The translations under genes were made by a program, and so were the position numbers. 64,000 nucleotides of DNA from Dastarcus helophoroides (lineage: Eukaryota; Arthropoda; Insecta; Coleoptera; Bothrideridae): the NCBI GenBank assembly GCA_028583605.1, contig CM053327.1, forward strand, positions 26,275,629 through 26,339,628, given 5' to 3'. Below, piece by piece: positions 1-10,400 of the stretch (the first letter of the stretch is position 1; each line of letters opens with the position of its first letter). Under the pieces are notes generated by a model. The model saw nothing but the letters and a program-made list of their open reading frames with translations, searched no databases and had not been told where the DNA came from.

Positions 1-690
1 AAATTTTCCTCACGAGTTCGCAATAGAACGTAGGGGAGCACTGACAGAGGATTTTTCGAAATTCAGCGCCAAATAGGTATTAAATTTTAATGTTATGAAT
101 CATTCTCTGGGTTGCATTATCTCAAAAAATAAAACAAATGGTTTTATTAAAAATTGTCTGCAGTAACGACGTTAGCTTTTCTAAAGTATTTTGTCATCTT
201 CCTCTCTATAACGTACGTGTTTCTTCTATTTTCTCTATTCATAAGTCTCCATCTCCAACAAGTTGTCAATAAAAGACAAAATATCTTAAAGCACATGATG
301 TTATACACGAACAAAATATAAAATTGGCTAAGGCAACACATAAAATGGTTTATTTCTATCATTAATATGATTGATAAAATATTAAGAGTTAAGTGTACGA
401 TAAACTTGAGCATATCTTCTTTAATAACAATCACCAAAATTCGGGGCAATCTATAAAAGATTGTCAATCCTTAATTGAAAATCTGGACGCCTGGGAAAAG
501 TAACTAGCAAAGAAAATGCCACTTAACACATTAAAGGCGGGGGGATCTTGACGAAACTATGTTAGGTAATTTTACAGTAAGTAGAATTTAAACAACCGAA
601 CACCTTCAAACCACAAAACATACTAAATACAAATGTAAAGTGACGCATGGGTTGCGCAATGTGGTTGCAAACCGTACTAATACGATTCAC
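1..690. other. No gene recognised
   Basis: AT-rich sequence with no supportable coding region. The open frames here have no recognisable domain. At 528-538 it holds the reverse complement of the CCTTTAATGTG seen at 4011-4021, on the far side of the retrotransposon insertion. These two sites may be the ends of one older host repeat. Confidence 0.4.
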
Positions 691-730
691 GACTTTAAGC
701 TACAGTCGAGATAAATCGTACTACTACAAC
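691..730. repeat. Left copy of 44-bp repeat unit
   Basis: One copy of a unit beginning CTTTAAGCTACAGTCGAG lies directly beside the poly-T that marks the 3' end of the minus-strand retrotransposon. Closely similar copies lie at 3923-4011 beyond the element's other end. It is either one side of a long, diverged target duplication or part of a pre-existing tandem array into which the element inserted. Confidence 0.6.
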
Positions 731-3700
731 TTTTTTTTTTAATTTAATCCACTCACTCAAAGGGTAACCCCATTATGCTTTCAAAGCATAGGATAGGTTG
801 TAATTTTTGGAGAAAATTCCTTTCGGTAACAAGTTCTATAACTTGGTAGTTCTATAGAAAAAAGAGTCACCGCAGACAGAAGTCCTCACTGTGTCAAGCT
901 GGACCGCACAGGAATTTCCTGTCACTGACTGTCCAGTACGCCTCAAGAATCTTGCCCTTGGGGGGATTAATCCTATTAGTTCCTGCGAGCATCTCCCATG
1001 ATAGTATTTGTAGAAAAGAGACAAGTCACCAACCATACGCCTGTGCCCTAGTGTTTCGAGAGAATCGATCAGACTCTCGTCATCAATTAGGCGAATCGCT
1101 CTTCTTTGAATTGAATCCAAGAGAGGTAAAGTGTGTTTTGGGGCTGAACTCTAAAGTGTCGTGTTGGCCTAACTTGAGCTATGTATAGTGTTAATAACTC
1201 ATGAGATGTAAAGTACTTTTTAGCTCTAAAAAGGAAGCCTAACTTCTGAGAGGCGGATTTGGCAATGACGCGCACATGATCGTCCCAAGAGAAGTTACTG
1301 CTCGCATTCACTTCTAGAATAGATAGATTAGATCCCATCGGAAGGATTTTACCGTCCATTAGTATGTTGCTGTATTTTCCCTTGATGTTTTCTTAGAGAA
1401 AACCGCGGCCTGATTTTTTGAAGCGTTGAAGTCGACCAAATTGTTCTTACCCCATTCCAGAATAATCTCGAGATCCCGATTAATTATCTGTATCTGCTGT
1501 TCCCTTAGTCGACCTGAAGCAGCAATAGATAATGGTTTGTCGGAGAATAAAGATGACACAAGGTTACTATCATTTGTGTAGCTGTATATAGGAATGGAAG
1601 TTGAAGTTAAGAGATCGTTTATATGTAACAGAAATAGTGTTGGAGACAGAACAGACCTCTGAGGCACCCCTGCGTTAATCGCAAATGTCTCGGATGAGAT
1701 GCCATCGACGACGACCTGAAGAGATCTGTCAGCGATAAAATTGGATATCAAATGACAGAGTCCAAGAGGAAGACCATAAGATGTTAATTTATCGAGAAGA
1801 GATCGGTGCCAGACTTTGTCGAAAGCGTTTGAGGTATCCAATGCCACAATCCTAGCTGCACCATATTTTTCTATAGCTGAGTTACAGATATGACTAACAC
1901 ATGCCAGTAGATCCCTAGTGGAACGTTGTTGACTAAAACCGTATTGCCTGTCGAAGATGATTGTATTTTCCTCCAGATAGTTGAAAATCTCGATGTTAAT
2001 AACCTTCTCCATCACTGTAGATATAACGGGTAACAAAAATATAGGCCGATAGTTGTTAGCTAGATTTCTTTTGACCTTTTTAGTGACAGACTGCACTCCA
2101 GCAGATTTGCAGATGTTAGGGAATACACCTTTGTTGTAAGAGAGTGTGAACAATTTCCTTAGGACAGGAGTCAACTCTAGAGCGCCCTTCTTAAGAACAA
2201 TAGCGGGAATACCATCAAGGCCAGAAGCTTTCAAGGTGTCGAGCTTAAAAAGAATCTTCCTGATTGTGCGTTGTCTGAAAACAACTTCAGGCATCGAAAT
2301 GCCAACCTTAGGAAGAATAGGAGGTTCTGCGTTTCGAGAATCAAGATTGGAATTTTCAGCAAACATTAAGGCTAACATGTCAGCCTTTTCCTTGGAGGTA
2401 CTAGCAATATTGCTATTTTCATCCAGTAGAAGTGGAAAATTTGAAGGTGCAAAATTCTTTCCAATCGACTTAGCAAATCCCCAAAAGAGCCTGGAACCGT
2501 TCGGGCAGTTGATAAGCCTCTGGCGCATTTTACGATCGAAATCCCCTTTTACCTCGTCAATAACCTGTTTACAAGAATTTCGTGCATCTACAAATATGGT
2601 CCGAGCCTCGACTGAGGGATTATTTCGCCAACGACGATATGCGCGATTTTTGCAGGAGACAGCCCGAGCACATGTTTTACTGAACCAAGATTTACTAGAG
2701 GTAGACTTCTTTTGGGAGTGGGGAATTGAGCATTCCATACCAATCAGGATAGTTTCCGTGATGGATTCGGCGACTAAGGAAGGGTTGTCAGAGTTAAAGC
2801 AGACTTCCTGCCATGGGAAAGATTCAAAGAAGTCTCTTAATTCTTCCCAGTTTGCAGAGTTAAAGTGCCAAACCCTACGAGACTGCGTCTGGGAAGGAGG
2901 TGGTATATGAAGCGAGCGAGAGGCTGCTACAAGCTTGTGATCCGAATTTCCAAGCGGTGATCTCACAGAGATTCTATATAAATTTGGTAAATTTGTAAGG
3001 AAAAGGTCGAGTAGATTAGGTTGATGGGTATCTACATCAGGAATTCTTGTGGGTTCCTCAACTAATTGCGATAGTCCACAAGTGATGGCGAAAGCCTCTG
3101 CCACCCTTCCCGCGTCGTCAGTTCGGGAAGAAAACCTTAAGCAGGGGATGTTGTGCACGTTAAAGTCACCGAGAAAGAAAACCTCGGATAATTCTTCTGT
3201 AGGTGATTAAAAATTACAGAGAGATAAGACAAGAGCTGTCTGTATGAGCGATCGTTTGGAGCCAAATAAAGTGAACAAATGAATAATATTTCGTTTTTGA
3301 AGCAGATTTTCAGCCAAATCATATCATGATCAGCAGATTCCAGTGCTTCTTCTCGTTGACAGAACAGGTCGCTTCGCGTAAAAGCAAAAATTCTCCTCTT
3401 GTGTCGAAATTTTGTGTGCAAGTCATAGTTGGGGCAAAGCAAATGGACCGTATTGATGGATGGGGAGACTTGGGTTTCTATCAGAGCACATGGGGTCTTT
3501 CATTTCGAAGGTGTTGATGAACCGAGTTTAGATTTGAGTTTAGACCCCGAATATTACAGAACTGAATTTTGAATGAATTGTTTAAAACAAACTTGGCCCG
3601 TCGTACATTAAAATTTTCCGTTGATTTTGGATCCCCTCGTACACCCTCCACCCGGACATCCGAAAGGAAGGGTAGTTTACGTCCGGAATTTTTTGCACGA

Positions 3701-3917
3701 AAAGAATCCATCATCTTTGTTTTTAATAATTAGAAGAAAAAATCAGAGTAGATGAAAAAAGAAAATAAGGAGAAGTACAGGATGAGGAAAGAAGAATAGT
3801 AGAAACCGACTCACGTGTCAGAGACGGAAACATGATGTAAGCATCATTTCACCGCCTCCTAGCGATACGTGGGGTGGTACTACCTCGGACAACTGAAAGT
3901 TCCAGTGTACCACCTAA
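731..3917 (-). mobile_element. Decayed non-LTR retrotransposon (jockey/CR1-like), copy 1
   Basis: This is a minus-strand LINE of about 3.2 kb. A run of T at 731-740 is the poly(A) tail read on the opposite strand. The sequence runs back through a C-terminal domain, a reverse transcriptase and an apurinic-type endonuclease to a start near 3714, with about 200 bp of putative 5' UTR. No separate ORF1 (gag-like) is visible, so the copy is 5' truncated or that part is lost. It is flanked by copies of a 44-bp repeat. A second, shorter copy of the same family lies on the plus strand at 55085-56284. The assignment to the jockey/CR1 group rests on protein-level familiarity; the exact clade is not resolved. 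Confidence 0.8.
780..3714 (-). pseudogene. Endonuclease-reverse transcriptase of non-LTR element, broken
   Basis: The fragments in order from 3714 downwards are as follows. The endonuclease start (KIQFCNIRGLNSNLNSVHQH) is at about 3481-3714. A frameshift near 3482 leads into the LIETQ catalytic region and SLYLAPNDRSY at 3137-3481. A second frameshift near 3160 leads to GDFNVHNIP and the long frame 1359-3158, which carries the reverse transcriptase. Motifs include NNYRPIFLLPVIS, ALDTSNAFDKVWH and GVPQRSVLSP. The catalytic YADD box is mutated to YTND, which alone should abolish polymerase activity. Frameshifts near 1359 and 1120 separate the C-terminal parts, SASQKLGFLFRA and LDSIQRRAIRLIDD. 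These copy into DNA and cut the target in living relatives. This copy is dead and probably old. Confidence 0.85.
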
Positions 3918-3920
3918 TCC

Positions 3921-4024
3921 CGCCTTTAAGCTAGAGTCGAGATAAATCGTAGGACTACGACTCCCGCCTTTAAGCTACAGTCGAGATAGATCGTAGTACT
4001 CAGACTCGCGCCTTTAATGTGGTA
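3921..4024. repeat. 44-bp tandem repeat, two full units plus start of a third
   Basis: The phrase GCCTTTAAGCT recurs at 3922 and 3966, and GCCTTTAATG begins at 4010. This gives an exact 44-bp step with several substitutions between units. Each unit also carries GTCGAGATARATCGTAG. A further unit lies at 691-730 across the retrotransposon insertion. Confidence 0.7.
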
Positions 4025-4891
4025 ATAGAAATGACATTAAGAAAACTTCGCATAGAAAATGCAGAGAGTATTTACATCCAATTTCGAGACGAGTATCTTG
4101 CTTTATAACGCAAAATTTTGTTGGAAAATACAAAGTTGAAATTAAAATTCGAGAAAAGTTAAGTAAAAAAGTGAACATTTCGAGTTTGAAATCGAAATTT
4201 TAGAAAAAAAAAGCAAAAATTCCCTAGTTTAAACTGCAAATTTTGAGAAAAATAAAATACAACTAAAATTCAAAACGTGGTTATCCTCGAAATTTGAAAC
4301 AAAACCAGAATTTTTAACTTAAATTTTTTAAGATTTCACTCTTCTTGACATTCCCAGTTTAAACTTTCAATCTTTGGCTCCTCTTTCCTAAAATTTACAT
4401 TTTTCGAACTTGAAAATCGAATTTTCGAAAAAAGTCAAGGTTTGGCGTGGAAATTTCGATCAAATTTAGACCTTGACAGCGAAATTTTTAATTTTTTTTG
4501 CAAGATTCATTTCTCTAAAATCTGAATATTGTGTGTTACATTTACCAATACACAAATCCTTGGCAAATCAAGTGACTCTAAAACCTAAGAGGTTATTCTT
4601 TGAAGGGACGATCGGTGGACGGTAAAAGGCGACGGCAGGTATTGTCACATGCGGTCCCCATTTAAAACGAACCTTCTAAGGTTTGCTTTACCCTGTTTAG
4701 ATGTTTGTGTATTTCCTAGGGCGAATTCGCCGGACGGGATAAAAAAAACGCGTTCGATTCTACAATTCGCAACTAACTTCAGCGTTTGACATCTAAGTCG
4801 CGCTAACCGTCCGATAAAAGTGTAAAGTAGACTTCATTCCCAAGAAAGATTGAGAGAAAAAAGGAGATAGTCCATGAATCGATTGCAAGCT

Positions 4892-4930
4892 GCGCAGACG
4901 GACGTAGTTTTGCTCCAACGTGTTCTAGTC

Positions 4931-4994
<64 letters not shown>

Positions 4995-5039
4995 ACGGGT
5001 AGCGCAGACGGACGTAGTTTTGCCTCAACGTGTTCTATT
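4892..5039. repeat. (GA)n microsatellite between direct repeats
   Basis: About 30 units of GA run from 4932 to 4992. The tract is bracketed by two near-identical copies of a 37-base phrase starting GCGCAGACGGACGTAGTTTT, at 4892 and 5002. The phrase and the microsatellite appear to have been duplicated together, giving a 110-bp step. Confidence 0.85.
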
Positions 5040-6219
5040 CCTCAATATTTCCCTTTCTTATAAAATATCGACCTTAATTTCGAAATCTATATTTTTTAAA
5101 AATAAGTTGAAAGTTTGGGCAAATTTCAGAATTTCCATAAAAAAAATATAGAATTTAACCTAAAAATTTTGCAGTTCAAACTTTAAACTAGAAGAACTGA
5201 GATTTTGTTTTAAAAGTTGAATTTATTCTCGAAATTTCGGGCTTCTTTAAAGGTAAATTTTAAATATATTTCATTATTTTAAAAAAAAAACTTTTAGAAT
5301 TCTTTTCTGTATAATTTTCTGGTTTTTTCAGATATCTTGCTTTTTTTTATTCCAGAATTAAACTAACAACTTTTATTTTTCTGCTAAGATATTTAAAAGT
5401 ATTTGTTTAAATTTTGAAATGAGCGAAGAAAGTTGGATATTTAAATTCAAAACAAAAATTTGAGAAGTTCAAAGAATTTTTTCGAAATTTTGGCTGCTCC
5501 CAAAATTTCAACTTTATTTCAAAAGTTAGTCTGGCAGTTTTGAATTTTCTTAAATAAATTTTGCATAAAACTTTTTTCAAATAAATTTCAATGAAAACTC
5601 CTAGTTTCAAAAATATGTTTTTCAGAAAATTTTTGATTTTGGGAAAACGTTATAATTATATTAATTTAAAATTAAAGTTTAACGAAGTGATCTAAAAAAG
5701 TGAAAAATGAAACTAGCAAAAATTTAATTTTTAAAATACAGTTTTTGCCCACGAAAAAATCTAAATCTTAAGGAAGGGCTGATATTTCCAAAAAAAAAAA
5801 GAAATTTGGGTTAACGAATAAACATTTTTAGTTTTAAGTCTAAATGTCGAGTTCAAGGTCCAAATTTTAAGAAAAAATTGCAATAATTAAATAGAAAGAA
5901 ACAACAACTTTTAAAATAAAACTTTTCCAAAAATGTTCACTTTATTTTGTTTCTCTTTCAACCTTAAGACTTGAAATGACCACTAATGCCCAAAATTTGA
6001 AAATAATTTCCATGATGGAAGCTATAACAAAGGCATTCAATATTTTTAGTTCTTCTAGAATTTGGTATCAACAAATAAATTTTGATTAAGGTAAAAGCAC
6101 TAATATTCCTCAGTGAACTAAAGAAAGACACTTTTTTGATAAACCTTTTATAATAAGAATATTTTTCTTGATATTACTTTACAACTGACGTGTAGTGTTC
6201 ACTAAACTTTGATAGGAAG

Positions 6220-6252
6220 TATCGATAGTTATGCCATCGAAAACTATCGATA
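6220..6252. promoter_or_regulatory. Two TATCGATA palindromes (DRE-like), speculative
   Basis: TATCGATA occurs at 6220-6227 and 6245-6252, the two lying within an imperfect inverted repeat. The octamer is the Drosophila DRE, bound by DREF near promoters of growth genes. No transcription start is visible nearby, so a regulatory role is only a possibility. Confidence 0.2.
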
Positions 6253-7132
6253 GTAATGTTCTATAGTATTGATAGTTCTTAAGCTACGTTCGAAATTTGA
6301 TAAAATTATTTAACTTTCGCTGAAAATTTTGAGAAAAAACAAAAATATTCAATATTATCACTGAAACGGAAATTTTAAAATTTTGAACAAAAAGCTGATA
6401 TTTTAACGAAATCTCAAAAATCTGAAATTGAATGAAATGCTTATACTCAAAAATTTCATAACATTTTTTCTTCAAGTTTAAATTTTTCTCGAAATTTTGG
6501 ACTTTTCCTTGAAACTTCGTGTTAAAACTTGAATCTGGTTTACAACTTTCAAGTTTTTCTCAAAATTCTACTTTAAATTCCAAGGTTAAACTGAAATTTT
6601 TACTCTCGAAAATTCGAGAAACTTTTTCTTATTTTACATTGAATGCTGAAATTTTCAGTAAAAAACTTAAAGTTTCATTTATAAACAAAATTCTCCGAAT
6701 TTCGAATTTCATTTTGAAAAATAGGCTTCAAAATTAAATTAAATATAAAATTTCAACTTTAAGTTGGAAATTTTCACTTTAAATTCGAAACTTTGACTTT
6801 AAATACGGAGTTTTTGGTACAATTTCGATTTTGAACACGAAATTTTAGTTCTGGAAATTAGAACGGAAAGGAGAAACATTTTAACATTATCAAGTTAAGG
6901 TTTTAATACTTTAATTTTACAATTTCAAATTTATTTCGAATTTAAACTTATTTTCAGAAAAATTTAAAACACTTCAATGTTTTTCAACATTCACATTTTT
7001 ATTTCAAATTTCGAAGAGATTGAAATATGAACCACCAATGTATACATTTTTATATATTTTTTAAAAGGGGGATACACTTAAGTAATAAATTAAAATAAGT
7101 TTAATTATCCTATAATATTGTTACAAAAATAG

Positions 7133-7138
7133 TTTATT
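7133..7138 (-). promoter_or_regulatory. AATAAA overlapping the stop codon of gene A
   Basis: The minus strand reads CAATAAAC, so the poly(A) hexamer overlaps the TAA stop. If used, the transcript would have a 3' UTR of only about 10-30 nt. No other AATAAA was noticed just downstream, but non-canonical signals are possible. Confidence 0.3.
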
Positions 7139-7449
7139 GCATAAATTTCGTTGGTATAATAAAATGTTCTTTGGACAACTCTCCATCTTTCTGCAGCTCA
7201 AACAGACACTTCGATATGGGTTTCTTGTCTGTTACAGCCATAACCAAAGCGTCCCTTACAGTTTGACTGCTGACTGTTTTCAAATCCGTTGCTAAATCCA
7301 AAGCTTCACAAACTTTGATAAATTTGGTACCGCAGTCTACACCATATTTGCCATATTCACCAGTCTGGTAATCCCATGGGGCCAAATAATGATAAGAGAG
7401 CCAATAGTTTTTAGTTAAAATAAACACTAAATTGGTGTCGCATGGGTAC
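7134..7449 (-). CDS. Gene A exon 5 (C-terminus, degenerate third histidine box)
   Basis: The exon begins after the acceptor TTTCCAG and ends with the TAA at 7134-7136. It supplies residues 225-328 plus one base of codon 224. The normal GWHNYHHVFPWDY region reads YWLSYHYLAPWDY, so the first and third histidines of box 3 are leucine and tyrosine. The stretch after PWDY (TGEYGKYGVDCGTKFIKVC) still aligns with the family's cytosolic C-terminal helix region. The stop codon overlaps an AATAAA hexamer on the minus strand (7133-7138). Confidence 0.88.
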
Positions 7450-10400
7450 CTGGAAATTACCACAATTGATTAACAATTTGTTTGTGCTTTTTCAACTACT
7501 TACTTTTCTCCAGGTTCGAGTCCTACAATTTTGCTAGCACTATGAATGAAGAAAGATAGATGACACGTGATTGCAATTCTGAGGAATCCTGTAACCATGG
7601 CGGAGTTTAGGATTGTTTCTCCCAAGTATTCAGCAGGGAAGTTGATGGGAAGAAGAAGAGTTACAATGGCGTACATTAAATAGTAGAACCTAGAAAAATA
7701 CCGTTAACTATTCCTGAAAGTTGGATTTTTTTATTACTAGTAAAAAACCTGAACCACCACAATTTCAACGAACGAAACGCTAATCTTTATTTTTACATAA
7801 CAACTTTTATTGCTCTAAACATTCTTTTCTGTGATTGCTGTAATGTAAGTTTCTAGAAGTCCACTAAAGTTAAATGGAAGCTTCCATAAAATTTTGAAAT
7901 CTTCTTGATTTCTGGGTTAAGTCCACGACAACTTAGACCAGTTTTCCGAAGTTGACGCAGTGATTAATCTCATCAATTGATTTTTTTTTTTTGGTGGAAC
8001 GGACTAGTCCTTGGTTATCTTCAAAAATTAAAATACAAATCTAGTCCCCTGAAACCAAGAAAAAGTTTCTCTCTATAGAGCAACCTTTGTTATGTTTTTT
8101 AATTTTCTTGGTTTCAGGGAATAAGATTTGTATTTCAATTTTCATCACTTGATGATAATGACATTCAGAATATGTCTTCAATATGGAGTAATGCCGGTAA
8201 ACTAAACTAGCTTGATGTGAGTTCAATCCAGAAGCCAAGAACATAAATCGGAATCAGATGATTTGTTTCAATGGAACCAAGATATATCAGATGGCACAAT
8301 AAAGCACTTACTATGAGTATGTTTAATTTGCGACAATTTTGGCAATCAAAGATATCAGTCTCTTACATTTAAATAAGTTGAAGGGTACTTACTTATCTTG
8401 AAACATGACAATTTTATCTTTTTCTATGTCTTCCATGTCTATTTCTTCAAGAGCCTTTTCTTGAGCTGGACTCAACGCAAGAACCGAGCTGGTAAAATGA
8501 GCATGAAAAAATCCTTTAGATATGTTAAATGGGTCCAATTCAGTACCGTAATGTTTGTGGTGGAGTCTGTGCAGCTTAACCCATTTTGCTATTGAGCCCT
8601 GAAAATATAATTCTGGTTGGTCACCTAATAAGAATTAAACTCTGAAATAAAAGAAATATTTTCGACAACACAGTTGAACATTTCAAATTAGTGAAAATGA
8701 TTTTCATTTCAGAGAAGATTAACTCAACAACCATTGATGTATCAGCTGATATGTCACCCTCAGGTGAATGACGCGCGGTTGAAATATTCGTTAGAGGTGG
8801 ATGATTTGCTAGTGAACCGCCACTAGGGTTAAGTGGTCATTGCGAGGAAACGACACTCGATCAGTTGTTGAGATCAATTTCTCAGGACAGGCCCAGTATA
8901 CTTAAAAGAATACACAAGTACCTATTTTTCCAAATCATTTGAGGGCTCGGGTGTTTTTGAAAAACAAAAAATGATTCGTCGGCAAACAAGGTAATCTTCC
9001 TTCGGTATCATTAGTTCCCTCATAGATTTACAAAACCTTAGCCATTTTACAACAGTTGTACCTGATTCTTTTTAAAATATTCCACACTGTTCCGTTAAAG
9101 TGTAAAAAAACGGCTTTTTAAAACGAGAAAACCCATTTCCGTCCGTAATTTTTCATTTTTAATTCGCTACAGTGAAAAATGTCACTATTTGGTGGGAACC
9201 TTTTAAGTTATTTAATTAAATTTATTACATATTATTTTAAGTTTTATTTTCTTAGTCTGATTTCTGTTTTTTGAAAGGTGAGTTTCAGAATTATATACTG
9301 ATTTTTTTCTTAAAATAATGCCAAAAAAATTACCTAAATTTAAAATATGATTTACAATTAAAAAAATTGGTTAAACACAAATTTGGTTAATGTTACGTAG
9401 CAAAAAATATTGAGAAAATATTCTTCCCTTAAATAAAATGCAGTAGTAGTTAATGGGATAAAATATCACTCACCGTTCCTGTTAAAGTATGACACAGCAT
9501 AAGAAACACCTTCAGGCTTGTTGTTGCATTGTAAGTTCTGTGGGCCCATAACCTATGTGCTCCTGCTGTAGCTCCTAAATTTCCTAGTAAGATTATGAAC
9601 AATGCTGAAACAAAAATCACCTACGTAAGTCACTCTTTACATTTCAGGTCATTCTTATAGGAATATTTGCAAATTTCAACGCCAATATTTCACAGAACAT
9701 TCACAAAAGTACGATTTACAAAAAAATCACTTTTGGAGACTGCCTACAGAAGTGAAAATTTAGAATTAGGAAATAACAATGACTATGTAGTGTAGTTGGA
9801 ACCCACACTAGTAAACAAATCAGAATATTGAAAATATAGTAAAATAAATGCTGTCAAACTGTCCTACTCTTTATATTTGTGATTTGGATACTTCTAGTCA
9901 TGTCGAATCTTTGCTATATCCAATTTGAATGAACATTCAAATTGGATATACCAAAGATATATTAAACTGACGAGAACCAACAAGATCGAAACCGGACTTC
10001 GGTTTCCAAACTTTGAATCTAATAAATGTTCAAACCTATTGATCTGCGTATTAGAATCCTTGTCTTCTGGGGGCTTATCTAGAAAGCAACCGCTTCGCTA
10101 GGTGACAGTGTCTCGACTGTTGGTAATTCAGCTACCTATACACCCCTAGAGGGCTGCATGAATTTGCAGTTCAGGTTGTATTCTACTTGCATAAAAAAAT
10201 TCTCAGTTTTTCAAGTTATGGTTTTCAGATTCTAAAGCACAGACCAATAGGTTTAAACATTTATTAGATTCAAAGTTTGGAAACCAAATACCGGTTTCGA
10301 TCTTATTAGATCTCGTCAGTTTTGTATATCCAACTCGAATGGCAACAAATGTTCCGACAAATAAGTACTAAAAAATCCACGGATATTAAGCGTGTGACTC

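Larger units (their letters stand above)
4030..7020. repeat. Degenerate A/T-rich repeat block with TTCGAAA phrases
   Basis: This is long, very AT-rich sequence built from loosely repeated phrases such as AAATTTCGA, TTTTCTCGAAATTT and their complements. It has no credible coding region; open frames here are rich in F, K, N and I and lack any domain. More ordinary sequence interrupts it at about 4540-5040, where a GA microsatellite sits, and at 5935-6290. Similar blocks recur through the window. The long block at 15370-18460 lies inside a hAT element. Confidence 0.65.

Noticed and set aside
147..467. 106-codon open frame at the window start
   Set aside because: No domain, AT-driven composition, no splice or homology support.
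2146..2910. 254-codon plus-strand frame
   Set aside because: It is the antisense shadow of the retrotransposon reverse transcriptase.
8398..8595. Plus-strand frame over gene A exon 3
   Set aside because: Antisense shadow of a well-supported desaturase exon.
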